The notes: generated from the sequence alone by a model not told the origin. 64,000 bases of DNA from Parashewanella tropica (GCF_004358445.1 NZ_CP037951.1:3110001-3174000); one strand, 5' to 3'. Positions 10,132-19,034 are shown, numbered from the stretch's first letter. Numbers and translations: made by a program.

Positions 10132-10848
10132 TTATTTAATCCAGATCAATGAGGCCTGTCTGCCTGTTCGTTGTTCTCGACGATAAGAGAAATAATCAGA
10201 ATTAGTGAAAGTACATTGATTTGAGCGGTAAATTTGTTTTATTCCTAAGCTCTGTAATCTTCGTGTCGCTAACCCCTGTAAGTCAGCCAGAAATTTTTGA
10301 CCATGTGGTTTAAAATATTGTTCAGCGTTAAGGTCTTTATCAACAAAAGCTTGTTTTACTTCAGCTCCAACTTCAAAAGCTTGCTCACCAATCGCAGGGC
10401 CTAAATAAGCTCTAAGACTCCGAGGTTTTGATTGAAACTTAGCAACGCCGTTTTCAATCACACCATTACATAACCCACGCCAGCCTGCATGAAGCGCACT
10501 GACTTCAGAGCCTGAATCATTACAAAGCAGTATAGGTAGACAATCAGCCGTCATCACAACACACACTTGCCCAGCTTGGTTACTGTAACTACCATCAGCA
10601 ACAGGAACACCTTGTTGTGGTAACGTCACCACTTCCGTTCCATGAACTTGCTCAAGCCAAGTAGGTTTTATTTTTAACCCTAACGAATTACTAAGTAGTT
10701 CACGATTAGCCAATACCTGTTGCTCATCATCTTCCACATGCAAGGCAAGGTTTAAACCATCAAATGGTGACTTGCTAAAACCACCATGACGATTTGTCAT
10801 AGCCATACCAACATTATTAGGTACAGGCCAATCATGTTTGAAGAACAT
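10132..10848 (-). CDS. pgeF: PgeF/YfiH family multicopper-like oxidase and purine nucleoside phosphorylase
   Basis: This belongs to the YfiH/LACC1 family. Family members act on purine nucleosides and on the peptidoglycan precursor UDP-MurNAc-L-Ser editing step in E. coli. The metal/active-site signatures are present: EQVHGTEVV, MTADCLPILL and HAGWRGL. The start at 10848 gives MFFKHDWPVPNNVG, in line with E. coli YfiH, and has GGA seven bases upstream; in-frame GTG 10863 and ATG 10860 are possible but have no good ribosome site. In many gammaproteobacteria rluD, pgeF and clpB are adjacent and co-directional; here pgeF is separated from rluD by two genes on the opposite strand. Its leader contains a four-copy 8-bp repeat. 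Confidence 0.88.
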   Translation of the reverse strand: MFFKHDWPVPNNVGMAMTNRHGGFSKSPFDGLNLALHVEDDEQQVLANRELLSNSLGLKIKPTWLEQVHGTEVVTLPQQGVPVADGSYSNQAGQVCVVMTADCLPILLCNDSGSEVSALHAGWRGLCNGVIENGVAKFQSKPRSLRAYLGPAIGEQAFEVGAEVKQAFVDKDLNAEQYFKPHGQKFLADLQGLATRRLQSLGIKQIYRSNQCTFTNSDYFSYRREQRTGRQASLIWIK

Positions 10849-10876
10849 ACTAAATTCCATCACTACCGTTGATTGA

Positions 10877-10908
10877 TAAAGAACTAAAGAACTAAAGAAC
10901 TAAAGAAC
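10877..10908. repeat. Four perfect tandem copies of an 8-bp unit upstream of pgeF
   Basis: TAAAGAAC occurs four times in a row (10877-10884, 10885-10892, 10893-10900, 10901-10908). It lies 29 bp before the preferred pgeF start. Units of 8 bp can expand or contract by slippage and change promoter or leader spacing. Confidence 0.9.
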
Positions 10909-11265
10909 ATGAAAGCCCATTGGAGGATAATAACTCAGTCACTATAAACAACTCTCATTAACAAATATACCCGTTCGAACTTTAGAAGTTGTATATGGCC
11001 TCTAGGCAACAAAACAAAAAACTAGCTGTAAAAAAATAAACAATTGAAGTTGTTTTATTAAGTCGTGATTTGTCTCTAAATTACTCCCTGCATTTTTACA
11101 GATAAAATCACTCACAACCTATTGCAAAACAAACATATAACAACAAAATTTCACATAAATGCTATTAGTTAACAAATCATGCTAAAATCTCAACCAATTA
11201 AAAACTCTGGTTACAAAACACGACCTTTAATCGCGTAGTAATTTAAGAAACATTCAGGGATTTAT
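10909..11265. other. AT-rich intergenic region without a recognised element
   Basis: This divergent spacer separates pgeF from the lipoprotein protease gene. I see no tRNA, clear terminator or strong promoter. TAAAAT at 11183-11188 could be a -10 box for the protease gene, but no convincing -35 accompanies it. Confidence 0.4.
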
Positions 11266-12489
11266 ATGTCAACAAATAAAATAATCGTTGTAGTGTTAAC
11301 CATGCTGTCGCTAACAGCATGTGTAAGCACAACTAAAATGAATGCAAAGAAACTTCCAAAAGGCGTTAAGATTTCTAAGGGGATAGAACTACCTAGAAAT
11401 GTACAACTCGCCTATTACCTCCCAAAGTCTTTAACTGAGCAAAGCTTCTACATAAACTCGCATAAAACTCGTGTCAACACAGGACCTGCGCTTAAAGCGG
11501 CTGTTGATGATGCAATTTCTACATACTTTGATAACAAAGTCCCGTTTGATCGCAAGTCAGAAGATAAATTTGGCTTATTGCTTGATATCGAACCTAAATG
11601 GAAGTTCTCCTACCCTGACGTAACCATGACAATGAAATACAATTTATTTGATTCAAGTATGAAAATTGTCAAAACAGGAAAAAAAGAATTCTCAGTTGCT
11701 TTCGGGCATATCAGTAATGACGCTGCTCTTTATAACGTATCATTAAGAGCAACGCAGCTTATTTTAGTTGAAGTGATTAATTCCCTAAAACCTTCAGCAG
11801 AAAACTATCCAGCAAAAATGGCAATGTCTGATGTTGATGTTGTAAAACTTGCTAATACTGAAAAACCATTTTCCAGTGGTACTGGTTTCTTTATTAATAA
11901 GAAAGGTCAAATCCTAACAGCTGCTCATGTATTGGAACAATGCTTATATACGAAAGTTAGTAAAGATGGTGACTCATTTATTGCTCAACCAATAGCCTCA
12001 TCAACTTTGTTAGATCTAGCCGTAATTAAAGGGAAAAAAGAAGCGAAGCGATATTTACCATTACGTAAAAAACAGGAGTTATTCTTAGGGGAGCAAGTGA
12101 CGAATGTCGGTTACCCATTACAAGGTTTACTGTCACAGTCTCCAAACTTAACCCGTGGCAACGTGAGTTCTCACGGTGGTCTTAAAGGCTCCATTGCTAA
12201 TTTTCAATTTTCAGCTCCAATTCAACCTGGTTCCAGTGGTGGCCCCGTTGTTTCTGACGGCGGAGAATTACTTGGTATTGCTGTAAGTTCATTAAGTTAT
12301 AAAGCCTTAATAGAAGAAGGCACGTTACCACAGAATGTTAACTTTGCATTGAACGGCAAATTCATCGCTAAGTTCTTAAATAAAAATAAGATTGATTTCG
12401 ATGAAGTTGAGCCAAATATGAAAGGTAATATTCGCATCAGTAATGACGCAGCATTATCTTCTGTTGTACAACTTAATTGCTATCAATAA
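11266..12489 (+). CDS. Lipoprotein with a trypsin-like (S1C-type) serine protease domain
   Basis: This 407-residue protein begins with a lipoprotein signal (VLTMLSLTAC, lipobox LTAC, +2 Val), so an envelope location is expected. Residues about 20-190 form a domain I do not recognise. The C-terminal part is a chymotrypsin-fold protease: GTGFFINKKGQILTAAHVL gives the catalytic His, STLLDLAVIKG the Asp, and QPGSSGGPVV the Ser. No PDZ domain follows, unlike DegP/DegS. It is 14 bp upstream of a small secreted protein on the same strand, suggesting an operon. The pair interrupts the rluD-pgeF neighbourhood. It may be an envelope quality-control or processing protease; its substrate is unknown. Confidence 0.85.
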   Translation: MSTNKIIVVVLTMLSLTACVSTTKMNAKKLPKGVKISKGIELPRNVQLAYYLPKSLTEQSFYINSHKTRVNTGPALKAAVDDAISTYFDNKVPFDRKSEDKFGLLLDIEPKWKFSYPDVTMTMKYNLFDSSMKIVKTGKKEFSVAFGHISNDAALYNVSLRATQLILVEVINSLKPSAENYPAKMAMSDVDVVKLANTEKPFSSGTGFFINKKGQILTAAHVLEQCLYTKVSKDGDSFIAQPIASSTLLDLAVIKGKKEAKRYLPLRKKQELFLGEQVTNVGYPLQGLLSQSPNLTRGNVSSHGGLKGSIANFQFSAPIQPGSSGGPVVSDGGELLGIAVSSLSYKALIEEGTLPQNVNFALNGKFIAKFLNKNKIDFDEVEPNMKGNIRISNDAALSSVVQLNCYQ

Positions 12490-12503
12490 TAAGGAAATAA
12501 AAA

Positions 12504-13037
12504 ATGAAGTGGATACTAAGTGCTGCATTAAGCTTATTAAGTGTTAGTAGTTTCGCAACCACCATACCACCGATGAGTTTTGGTACTTCTTTCAACTTTG
12601 ACGAAATGAAAGAAGAAGTCCAAGCACAACCCATGTTTGCAAAGGTTGATAATGAACATATTGGTGCCCCAATAAGACTAGAAGTCAGTCATACCTTTAA
12701 AGGAACCGCAGGAGGCGCGGCTGCAAGTTTTGCTTCTATAATGTGGTCGAGCATGAGCTTAGGTGTATTGCCAATCGTAACAAACAAAGATCTTGTCATC
12801 CGTTATGAGCTAAGAGTTAACGGAAAGCGACTTTCTTATTATGAGTTTTCAAATAACTTTACCGAAGCAAAGAACTTATATAGCGAACACAACAGCTTCA
12901 AACTTAGCGGAAAGCCATTAGAGTGGGTAAAAAGCACAGTGCCTGAAGCTACGAAAAAATTCGAAGCAGATCCTAAGGTGAAAGCATTACTGGAGGAATA
13001 TCAGTTTTATTTTGGCGACGTAAAAAAAGCTGAATAA
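12504..13037 (+). CDS. Secreted protein of unknown function, partner of the lipoprotein protease
   Basis: The product is 177 residues with a Sec signal peptide (MKWILSAALSLLSVSSFA, cleavage near FATT). The mature protein has a Gly/Ala-rich segment (KGTAGGAAASFASIMW) that could insert in or lie on a membrane, then mixed alpha/beta sequence ending EYQFYFGDVKKAE. I do not recognise the family. The 14-bp gap after the protease gene and the shared terminator point to one transcript, so it could be a substrate, inhibitor or adaptor of the protease (inference). Confidence 0.65.
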   Translation: MKWILSAALSLLSVSSFATTIPPMSFGTSFNFDEMKEEVQAQPMFAKVDNEHIGAPIRLEVSHTFKGTAGGAAASFASIMWSSMSLGVLPIVTNKDLVIRYELRVNGKRLSYYEFSNNFTEAKNLYSEHNSFKLSGKPLEWVKSTVPEATKKFEADPKVKALLEEYQFYFGDVKKAE

Positions 13038-13056
13038 TCTTTCGATGAGTGACGCT

Positions 13057-13095
13057 AGCGGTAAGTCTTAAAGAGACTTACCGCTTTTTTATTTT
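13057..13095 (+). terminator. Rho-independent terminator of the protease operon
   Basis: AGCGGTAAGTCT pairs perfectly with AGACTTACCGCT around a five-base loop and is followed by TTTTTATTTTT. It closes the two-gene plus-strand operon and faces the 3' end of rluD. Confidence 0.9.
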
Positions 13096-13142
13096 TAGTC
13101 AGTTCTAGGCAAGGCTAAGTTCAACTCGTCTTTCTATCCACC

Positions 13143-14114
13143 TTATAAAACAGTAGGATTTAATTCCGTATCTTTTCGTAGTGCTTTCGTTAACTCTGTC
13201 ATGTCTGCAGGTATTGGTGCCGTCCAACTCATCATTTCACAAGTGATTGGGTGTTGCAGTTCAAGACGAACAGCGTGAAGTGCTTGGCGTTTAAAGTTTT
13301 TCAATACATCAATAAATTCAGCACTGGCCGCTTTTGGTAAACGCGGACGACCGCCATAGACAGGATCACCTACCAAAATATGGCCGATATGTGCCATGTG
13401 AACACGAATCTGGTGAGTACGCCCTGACTCTAGGCGTAATCTTAGGCGAGTATGCGCACGGAACTTCTCTGCCACGCGGTAATGGGTTACAGCTGGTTTA
13501 CCTGAATGATGCACTGCCATATGAGTACGTTTCGTCGGATGACGACCAATAGGCGCATCAACCAAACCACCTGCGGTCATGGTTCCTATAGCAATAGCTT
13601 CATATTCACGGGTGATCTGTCTTGCTTGTAGTGATGCCACCAAGTGCGTTTGCGCTTCCACCGTTTTAGCTACCACCATTAAACCTGTGGTGTCTTTATC
13701 AAGGCGGTGAACAATCCCTGCTCTTGGTACTAACTCAATATTTGGACAGTGATGCAATAATGCATTCATCAAAGTACCATCTTGATTACCCGCACCAGGG
13801 TGAACAACCAAGCCTGCTTGTTTGTTGATCACTAAAATATCATCGTCTTCATAAACGATATCTAAATCAATTTGCTGTGCTTCTGCGACGACTTCCTCTG
13901 GCAATTCAGTCTGCACTTGAACCTGCTGTAATTCCATTACTTTGGTTCTAGGCTTATCCCATACCTCACCGTCAATGGATACTGCACCAGATAAAATCCA
14001 CTCTTTAATTCGAGTACGGGAATAATCGGGAAATAATTCTGCCAACGCTTGATCTAAACGCTGACCTGTTTGAGTTGCTGAAAACTCACTTTTTAGATTA
14101 ATCTCTTGAGCCAT
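13143..14114 (-). CDS. rluD: Ribosomal large subunit pseudouridine synthase D
   Basis: The 323-residue protein has an N-terminal S4 RNA-binding domain (RLDQALAELFPDYSRTRIKEW) and an RluA-type catalytic domain with HRLDKDTTGLMVVAK, whose Asp is the nucleophile, and RLESGRTHQIRVHM. In E. coli RluD makes the pseudouridines of 23S rRNA helix 69 (1911, 1915, 1917) and helps ribosome maturation. It is divergent from bamD, as in E. coli and Shewanella. The usual downstream neighbour pgeF is here displaced by an opposite-strand pair. Confidence 0.95.
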   Translation of the reverse strand: MAQEINLKSEFSATQTGQRLDQALAELFPDYSRTRIKEWILSGAVSIDGEVWDKPRTKVMELQQVQVQTELPEEVVAEAQQIDLDIVYEDDDILVINKQAGLVVHPGAGNQDGTLMNALLHHCPNIELVPRAGIVHRLDKDTTGLMVVAKTVEAQTHLVASLQARQITREYEAIAIGTMTAGGLVDAPIGRHPTKRTHMAVHHSGKPAVTHYRVAEKFRAHTRLRLRLESGRTHQIRVHMAHIGHILVGDPVYGGRPRLPKAASAEFIDVLKNFKRQALHAVRLELQHPITCEMMSWTAPIPADMTELTKALRKDTELNPTVL

Positions 14115-14199
14115 GGGAACCCTAACCCAACTTTGGGGTCAATATACGAATACCGGATTTTGATAATTCAGATGTTTTCAAGTATTTCCACTCGACGTT

Positions 14200-14229
14200 T
14201 TGAAGAATCTCTGGTATCTCTGTTACAAT
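14200..14229 (+). promoter_or_regulatory. Candidate sigma-70 promoter of bamD
   Basis: TTGAAG (14200-14205) and TACAAT (14224-14229) are separated by 18 bp. The predicted transcript would start near 14236, shortly before the coding region. Confidence 0.55.
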
Positions 14230-14299
14230 CGGATAACTTCCATTTTATCGCGAAATGGAAAAATTCTTAACTACAACTTTAAAAGAATTGAATTCAAGT

Positions 14300-15052
14300 A
14301 TGAATAGAGTGTCAAAAGGTGTTGCCTTAGCCCTGCTTGCATTAACGCTAAATGCCTGTAGCAGTAAACCAGAAGAAATATCTAAAAAAGCCACAGCAGA
14401 GATTTTGTACTCTCAAGCTCGGAACTCTATGGATTTGGGTAACTATTCTAAAGCCATCCGTACCCTCGAAGCTCTAGATTCTCGCTATCCATTTGGGCCA
14501 TATAAGACTCAAGTGCAATTGGACATGATTTTTTCTTACTATAAAACGGGAGATACAGCGCAAGCCCTTGCAAACATAGACCGCTTTATTCGCTTGAACC
14601 CAACAAATAAGAATATTGATTACGTCTACTTTATGCGTGGCCTAACCAATATGCAGTCGGACGATTATTTGTTCCATGATTTATTGAACATCGACCGAAC
14701 TGATCGCGATCCTCAATACTCTGAACAAGCTTTTAAAGACTTTGAGAAGCTAATCAAGCTTTATCCTAATAGCAAGTATGCGGCTGATGCCCGTCAACGC
14801 ATGCAAGCCATCAAGAATCGCTTAGCTCGATACTCTATCCACGTAGCCGAGTACTACTTTAAGATGAATGCATGGAGTGCAGCAGCCAGCCGAGCTCAAT
14901 ATGTATTAGAAACATTTGAAGGCTCGCCATCAAGAGAAAAGGCATTAGAAATAATGGCTAAAGCCTATAAAGAGTTAGGCCAAAAAACGCTTGAAGATCA
15001 TGCCTTGAGTGTATTAAAGGCTAATTATCCTAATAACTCGTTATTAAACTAA
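14300..15052 (+). CDS. bamD: BamD outer membrane assembly lipoprotein
   Basis: From the ATG at 14300 the product is 250 residues, MNRVSKGVALALLALTLNAC, a normal-length lipoprotein signal with lipobox LNAC. The frame is also open from an ATG at 14255, but that adds 15 hydrophilic residues before the signal, so the internal start is preferred; neither has a strong ribosome site. The mature part has the tandem TPR-like helices of YfiO/ComL (AEILYSQARNSMDLGNYSKA, YPFGPYKTQVQLDMIFSYYK, LYPNSKYAADARQRM). BamD is an essential part of the BAM complex that inserts beta-barrel proteins in the outer membrane. It is divergent from rluD. Confidence 0.95.
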   Translation: MNRVSKGVALALLALTLNACSSKPEEISKKATAEILYSQARNSMDLGNYSKAIRTLEALDSRYPFGPYKTQVQLDMIFSYYKTGDTAQALANIDRFIRLNPTNKNIDYVYFMRGLTNMQSDDYLFHDLLNIDRTDRDPQYSEQAFKDFEKLIKLYPNSKYAADARQRMQAIKNRLARYSIHVAEYYFKMNAWSAAASRAQYVLETFEGSPSREKALEIMAKAYKELGQKTLEDHALSVLKANYPNNSLLN

Positions 15053-15061
15053 CCTTTCTAA

Positions 15062-15092
15062 AAAGGCTGTAATAACTACAGCCTTTCCTTTA
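15062..15092 (+). terminator. Rho-independent terminator after bamD
   Basis: AAAGGCTGTA pairs with TACAGCCTTT around a five-base loop, followed by CCTTTATTT, 10 bp after the bamD stop. Confidence 0.8.
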
Positions 15093-15152
15093 TTTCTCAA
15101 CTCTCTATCTTGGCCTAAACTTACATTATTCTTTGTTAAACGGAATAATGAA

Positions 15153-16328
15153 ATGGGCATACCACAATGGAAATTTTCATTACAAGAGCAGGTAGCACAG
15201 CACGCTTGGCTTAAAAACTTTGGTGAGCATTTTCATTACGATAAAGATGGGGGTGTGAGTAACGTTCTCGACAAAAAAACTGGTGAACGTGGAAACCGTC
15301 AAAGCGCCTATTATCTCGAAATCAATGGTCAGACTAAAGCGTTTACAGTAATCCCAGTCGCGAATGTCCCACAGGCATACCATAAAGATAAAATTCTTAC
15401 TGCTTTTTTAGAGGAAGGGATTAGTGCCGCCAGAGTTACTGACCCCACTGCAGCACCTCTACTTAACACAGCCCACAATATAGGAGCTTATATCGTCAAC
15501 CAAAAGGCTGGTACAGATGATGATGAAAAGCTACTAGAGGGCTGGGTTATATGTGATTATAAAGGAGAAATAACGACTCCTCCCCCTACACAACAAAGCA
15601 CACCTCAACAACAGCAAGATAATGAATTTCAGCTTTCGCCTGTAGGTGCCACACAAGAGGAGTGGGTTCGAACGTTAGCCCAAGATGATGCAAGAAGAGC
15701 GAAAGCTCTTGCTGAAGAAGATGAATTTACTGAAATTACAACCGAAAAACCTAACGATCCAACTACAGTTTTCGAAACGATTAAGGCCCAGCCACAACGC
15801 CTTAAAACCAACCTAGAAGTTTTTTTGGAAACAGAAGAAGGTAAAGCTGCCAAAAAAATTGTAGAAAAACAGTTCGAATTAAAAACAGCAGAATTTGAAA
15901 TTGAAGCCAAGAAATTTGATCCAGTAACTAAGCTCTTAAAACCTCAATCTGATTGGCATGCTTACCAACTTGTTCCCAAAAAAGGTTGGAGAAGTATCAC
16001 ATGTATTTGCCCTTTTACTGGAGAGCCTCTCTGTAAAAGCAATTCGCTTCAACTGCGCTTACATAAGCCTTCCCAAACAGATCCAGCTCAAGAAGAGGAA
16101 CATTGGATTACAGTTTCTCGTCGAGGTTTACGGTTATTTCTCTTTTCAACCCAGGAAAACTACGAATCCCTTCCCGCAGGATTCAAAGCAACAGATATTA
16201 CAGAGGATGACATAAGAATAACCACCCAAGATAATTACCAACAAGCTCAATATTGCACTCATCGGTTTAATCACCCCAAATTTGCTTTTTCACAAGCTCA
16301 ATTTGAACTATTTGAAGACAAAACTTAG
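15153..16328 (+). CDS. Unknown protein with a C-terminal CPFTG domain, first of a pair
   Basis: I do not recognise this 391-residue protein. It has no signal peptide or membrane segment. An N-terminal globular part (1-125) is followed by a Gln/Pro-rich linker (TPPPTQQSTPQQQQ), an acidic and helical region with many Glu/Lys (about 165-265), and a C-terminal domain starting near Trp-Arg-Ser with CPFTGEPL (Cys286), then HWITVSRRGLRLFLF, and LPAGFKATDITEDD. The same domain occurs in the next gene, 9 bp downstream. The modular, hydrophilic, Gln-rich layout would fit a secreted or toxin-like protein, but nothing in the sequence shows this. Start ATG at 15153 has only a weak ribosome site. Confidence 0.6.
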   Translation: MGIPQWKFSLQEQVAQHAWLKNFGEHFHYDKDGGVSNVLDKKTGERGNRQSAYYLEINGQTKAFTVIPVANVPQAYHKDKILTAFLEEGISAARVTDPTAAPLLNTAHNIGAYIVNQKAGTDDDEKLLEGWVICDYKGEITTPPPTQQSTPQQQQDNEFQLSPVGATQEEWVRTLAQDDARRAKALAEEDEFTEITTEKPNDPTTVFETIKAQPQRLKTNLEVFLETEEGKAAKKIVEKQFELKTAEFEIEAKKFDPVTKLLKPQSDWHAYQLVPKKGWRSITCICPFTGEPLCKSNSLQLRLHKPSQTDPAQEEEHWITVSRRGLRLFLFSTQENYESLPAGFKATDITEDDIRITTQDNYQQAQYCTHRFNHPKFAFSQAQFELFEDKT

Positions 16329-16337
16329 AGAAGAATC

Positions 16338-17243
16338 ATGGCTACTTCAGCAGGCACTTCGACAGAGTTCACTCTGGATACAGTTCGTGAACTTGTGATG
16401 CAGCAGATGCTAAAACAAATGCTTGGTCCCCGTGAATTTATCATAAATGGTATTACATTCATCGTCAGAGCCACTCCCCCGCATAGCTCTGGCAGTAAGT
16501 TCAGTACATTTGTATCAAAGCCTCAAGCAGCATTTAATGTTCGTGCCGTTATCAGTAAATCTTTAATCGCTAGACAAATAGAGGAACACATAGAAAAAGT
16601 GCGAATACAAGAGCAAATAACCCCTCTATATAAAGAACCAAAGGCATCTAGATACAAAACAAAATTTCAAGCAGCAACTCAATCAGACTCAGCAGGCAGC
16701 AATGAACTTACACTAGTCGAGAACTATTTTGCAAAAGAAACAACAGACGAAGATTTAATTTTCGATAGTTACCAGGCATTTTTTGATACCCACAAAGGGA
16801 AACGCCTACAGGCCGTTTTCCTTAAATTAAATGACATCCGGCCTGCAAAAGGTAGCACTCAACAAGTAGAAGAAAATGGTGAACTCGTAACAAAAACCTT
16901 ACTTCCATCCCCCAGCAGTTATTCTAAAATCAGGCCTTCAATAAAGCCGCCGATGTGTCCATTTTCAGGTCTAGAACTAACAGAAAACAATTTGGTGCTA
17001 TTTAGACTAAAAACTAGCCCAATTTTGCTAGATACCGACTCCACAGTAAATTATAAGTGGATTGCCGCATCCAAAACGGGCGTTCGCCTTTATTTAACTC
17101 AGCCTCAATTCAAATTCCCAAAACTACCAGCGAAATACAAAGCGGAATACACTGAAGTCGATGATGTAAAACAAGCCACAAAAGAGGAGTTAGATGAACT
17201 TAACTTATATGCAAACAATTTTTTAGGCAGTAAAACAAAGTAA
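16338..17243 (+). CDS. Unknown protein with a C-terminal CPFSG domain, second of a pair
   Basis: This 301-residue cytoplasmic-looking protein is unrecognised. Its C-terminal 95 residues align by eye with those of the upstream gene: CPFSGLELTENNL (Cys207), KWIAASKTGVRLYL, and LPAKYKAEYTEVDD. The N-terminal part (REFIINGITFIVRA, then a basic helical stretch SLIARQIEEHIEKVR) is not obviously shared. A 9-bp gap makes co-transcription likely. No terminator is visible before the tRNA-Phe gene about 115 bp downstream. Confidence 0.6.
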   Translation: MATSAGTSTEFTLDTVRELVMQQMLKQMLGPREFIINGITFIVRATPPHSSGSKFSTFVSKPQAAFNVRAVISKSLIARQIEEHIEKVRIQEQITPLYKEPKASRYKTKFQAATQSDSAGSNELTLVENYFAKETTDEDLIFDSYQAFFDTHKGKRLQAVFLKLNDIRPAKGSTQQVEENGELVTKTLLPSPSSYSKIRPSIKPPMCPFSGLELTENNLVLFRLKTSPILLDTDSTVNYKWIAASKTGVRLYLTQPQFKFPKLPAKYKAEYTEVDDVKQATKEELDELNLYANNFLGSKTK

Positions 17244-17358
17244 AATTAACGTGAATCCGCTTTATCGTATACAAATCCTCCGCTTAATTGCATTTTTTAC
17301 ACAAACCGAATGAAAACAGTTGACTCTACCACTAAAAAACCGTTTAATGACGCCCGTT

Positions 17359-17434
17359 GCCCGAATAGCTCAGTTGGTAGAGCAGAGGATTGAAAATCCT
17401 CGTGTCCCTGGTTCGATTCCGGGTTCGGGCACCA
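17359..17434 (+). tRNA. tRNA-Phe (GAA)
   Basis: This is a 76-base cloverleaf with acceptor GCCCGAA/TTCGGGC, D-arm AGCTCAGTTGGTAGAGC, anticodon stem GAGGA/TCCTC with anticodon GAA at 17392-17394, T-arm with GTTCGATTC, and an encoded CCA end. Confidence 0.98.
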
Positions 17435-17546
17435 CTTCTTACTCTTCATATCAAATTCATATTATTCTCCACTTTTATCAAAATTATCACTGCGCTATAG
17501 TGCTATTATTCTAATTTCTGTTTGATGACTGGAAACTGAGAAAAGC

Positions 17547-18962
17547 ATGAATACTGCCAAGCAAGCTTCACCGTTACTTTCTGTTTTTAAAAAACAAAAA
17601 CAAGCATTTCAGAATGAGCCTTACCTTCCCTACTCAGCTCGTTTGCACTTCCTTAAAGCCCTGAAAAAATCTCTTCTAACGCATCAAACCGATCTTATTT
17701 CTGCGTTAAATCAGGATTACAATGGTCGCTCAGAATACGACACCATGATTGGTGATACGCTCCCTACGGTTTCTCAAATCAACTACACCATTTCCAAGTT
17801 AAAAAAATGGATGAAACCTGAAAGCCGAAGCGCAGGAGCGATGCTGGCACCAGCCAGTGTCAAAGTGCATTATCAGCCCAAAGGCGTCGTTGGTATTATC
17901 GTTCCTTGGAACTTTCCCATCATGTTGTCACTCTCACCACTGGCTACTGCGATAGCCGCTGGCAACCGAGTGATGCTAAAGCTTTCTGAATTCACTCCAA
18001 GCACAAATGTAGTCATTAGAAAAATCATCGAAACAACGTTTTCAGAGAATCATATTGCCGTTGTTGAGGGTGAAGCTGATGTTGCTGCTGAGTTTTCAGC
18101 CTTACCTTTCGACCATTTATTATTTACGGGCTCAACTCAAGTTGGTCGACATGTCATGCGTGCCGCCGCTGATAACTTAACTCCTGTAACACTTGAGCTA
18201 GGCGGAAAGTCACCGGTGATCATCGCTCCTGATATGAAAATTGAAACCGCGGTTGAGCGTTTGATTTACGGTAAATGCTTAAATGCGGGTCAAATCTGTG
18301 TGGCGCCTGACTATATACTTTGCCCATCTCATCGTATTGCAGAGTTCATTGATACTTATCAACAACGCTTTCAAGCCATGTATCAAGATCTTGAGAATAA
18401 CTCAGATTACACAAGTATCATTAATCAACGGCAATTCGAAAGGCTCGTGGGCTTATTGGATGATGCTCGCGAGAAAGGCGCAAAGATTATCTCTGCATCC
18501 AATACAGAAATTGATAAGCAACAAAGAAAGTTTGCAACGCAATTAGTCACCAATGTGACGGATAATATGCAGTTAATGCAACAAGAAATTTTTGGCCCTA
18601 TTCTCCCTATCGTTGCTTATGACAGCTTAGATGAAAGTCTTGATTACATTAACCAACGCCCTCGCCCATTAGCGCTGTATATCATGAGTTTTGACACAGA
18701 TATCCAAAACCACATCATTAGCCAAACCCACTCAGGTGGGGTATCGATTAATGATACCGTAATGCAAGTAGCCGTTGATGATGCACCTTTTGGTGGCATT
18801 GGGCCGTCAGGTATGGGGCACTATCATGGGAAAGAGGGCTTTAGAACCTTTAGTCACGCAAAAACAGTGTTAAAGAAAGGTTGGTTCGATATGGGGAAAT
18901 TCATTCATCCACCCTACGGCACCAAACTTCAAAAATTCTTGTTGGGTAGCTTTTTGAAGTAA
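17547..18962 (+). CDS. Aldehyde dehydrogenase, coniferyl aldehyde dehydrogenase type
   Basis: This is a 471-residue NAD(P)+-dependent aldehyde dehydrogenase. Visible motifs are PWNFPIML, NRVMLKLSEFTPST (cofactor site), FTGSTQVGRHVM, the catalytic Glu in LELGGKSP, the catalytic Cys in NAGQICVAPDY, and the C-terminal GGIGPSGMGHYHGKEGFRTF. This subfamily, without the N-terminal extension, includes coniferyl and fatty aldehyde dehydrogenases, and a hydrophobic C-terminal tail (FIHPPYGTKLQKFLLGSFLK) fits the membrane-associated fatty-aldehyde type. The role is oxidation of an aldehyde to its acid, but the physiological substrate cannot be told. It appears monocistronic. Confidence 0.9.
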   Translation: MNTAKQASPLLSVFKKQKQAFQNEPYLPYSARLHFLKALKKSLLTHQTDLISALNQDYNGRSEYDTMIGDTLPTVSQINYTISKLKKWMKPESRSAGAMLAPASVKVHYQPKGVVGIIVPWNFPIMLSLSPLATAIAAGNRVMLKLSEFTPSTNVVIRKIIETTFSENHIAVVEGEADVAAEFSALPFDHLLFTGSTQVGRHVMRAAADNLTPVTLELGGKSPVIIAPDMKIETAVERLIYGKCLNAGQICVAPDYILCPSHRIAEFIDTYQQRFQAMYQDLENNSDYTSIINQRQFERLVGLLDDAREKGAKIISASNTEIDKQQRKFATQLVTNVTDNMQLMQQEIFGPILPIVAYDSLDESLDYINQRPRPLALYIMSFDTDIQNHIISQTHSGGVSINDTVMQVAVDDAPFGGIGPSGMGHYHGKEGFRTFSHAKTVLKKGWFDMGKFIHPPYGTKLQKFLLGSFLK

Positions 18963-18979
18963 GTCTAGCAAGCCTTCAT

Positions 18980-19025
18980 CCAGTATTCCTTTAGTAAAAT
19001 CGAATAAGCTATACAGGAATACTGG
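18980..19025 (+). promoter_or_regulatory. Hairpin covering the ribosome binding site of the avidin-like gene
   Basis: CCAGTATTCCT (18980-18990) is the exact complement of AGGAATACTGG (19015-19025). The right arm runs into the GGAG ribosome site at 19024-19027, so formation of this stem could hinder translation of the avidin-like gene. Confidence 0.5.
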
Positions 19026-19034
19026 AGTCCTACC

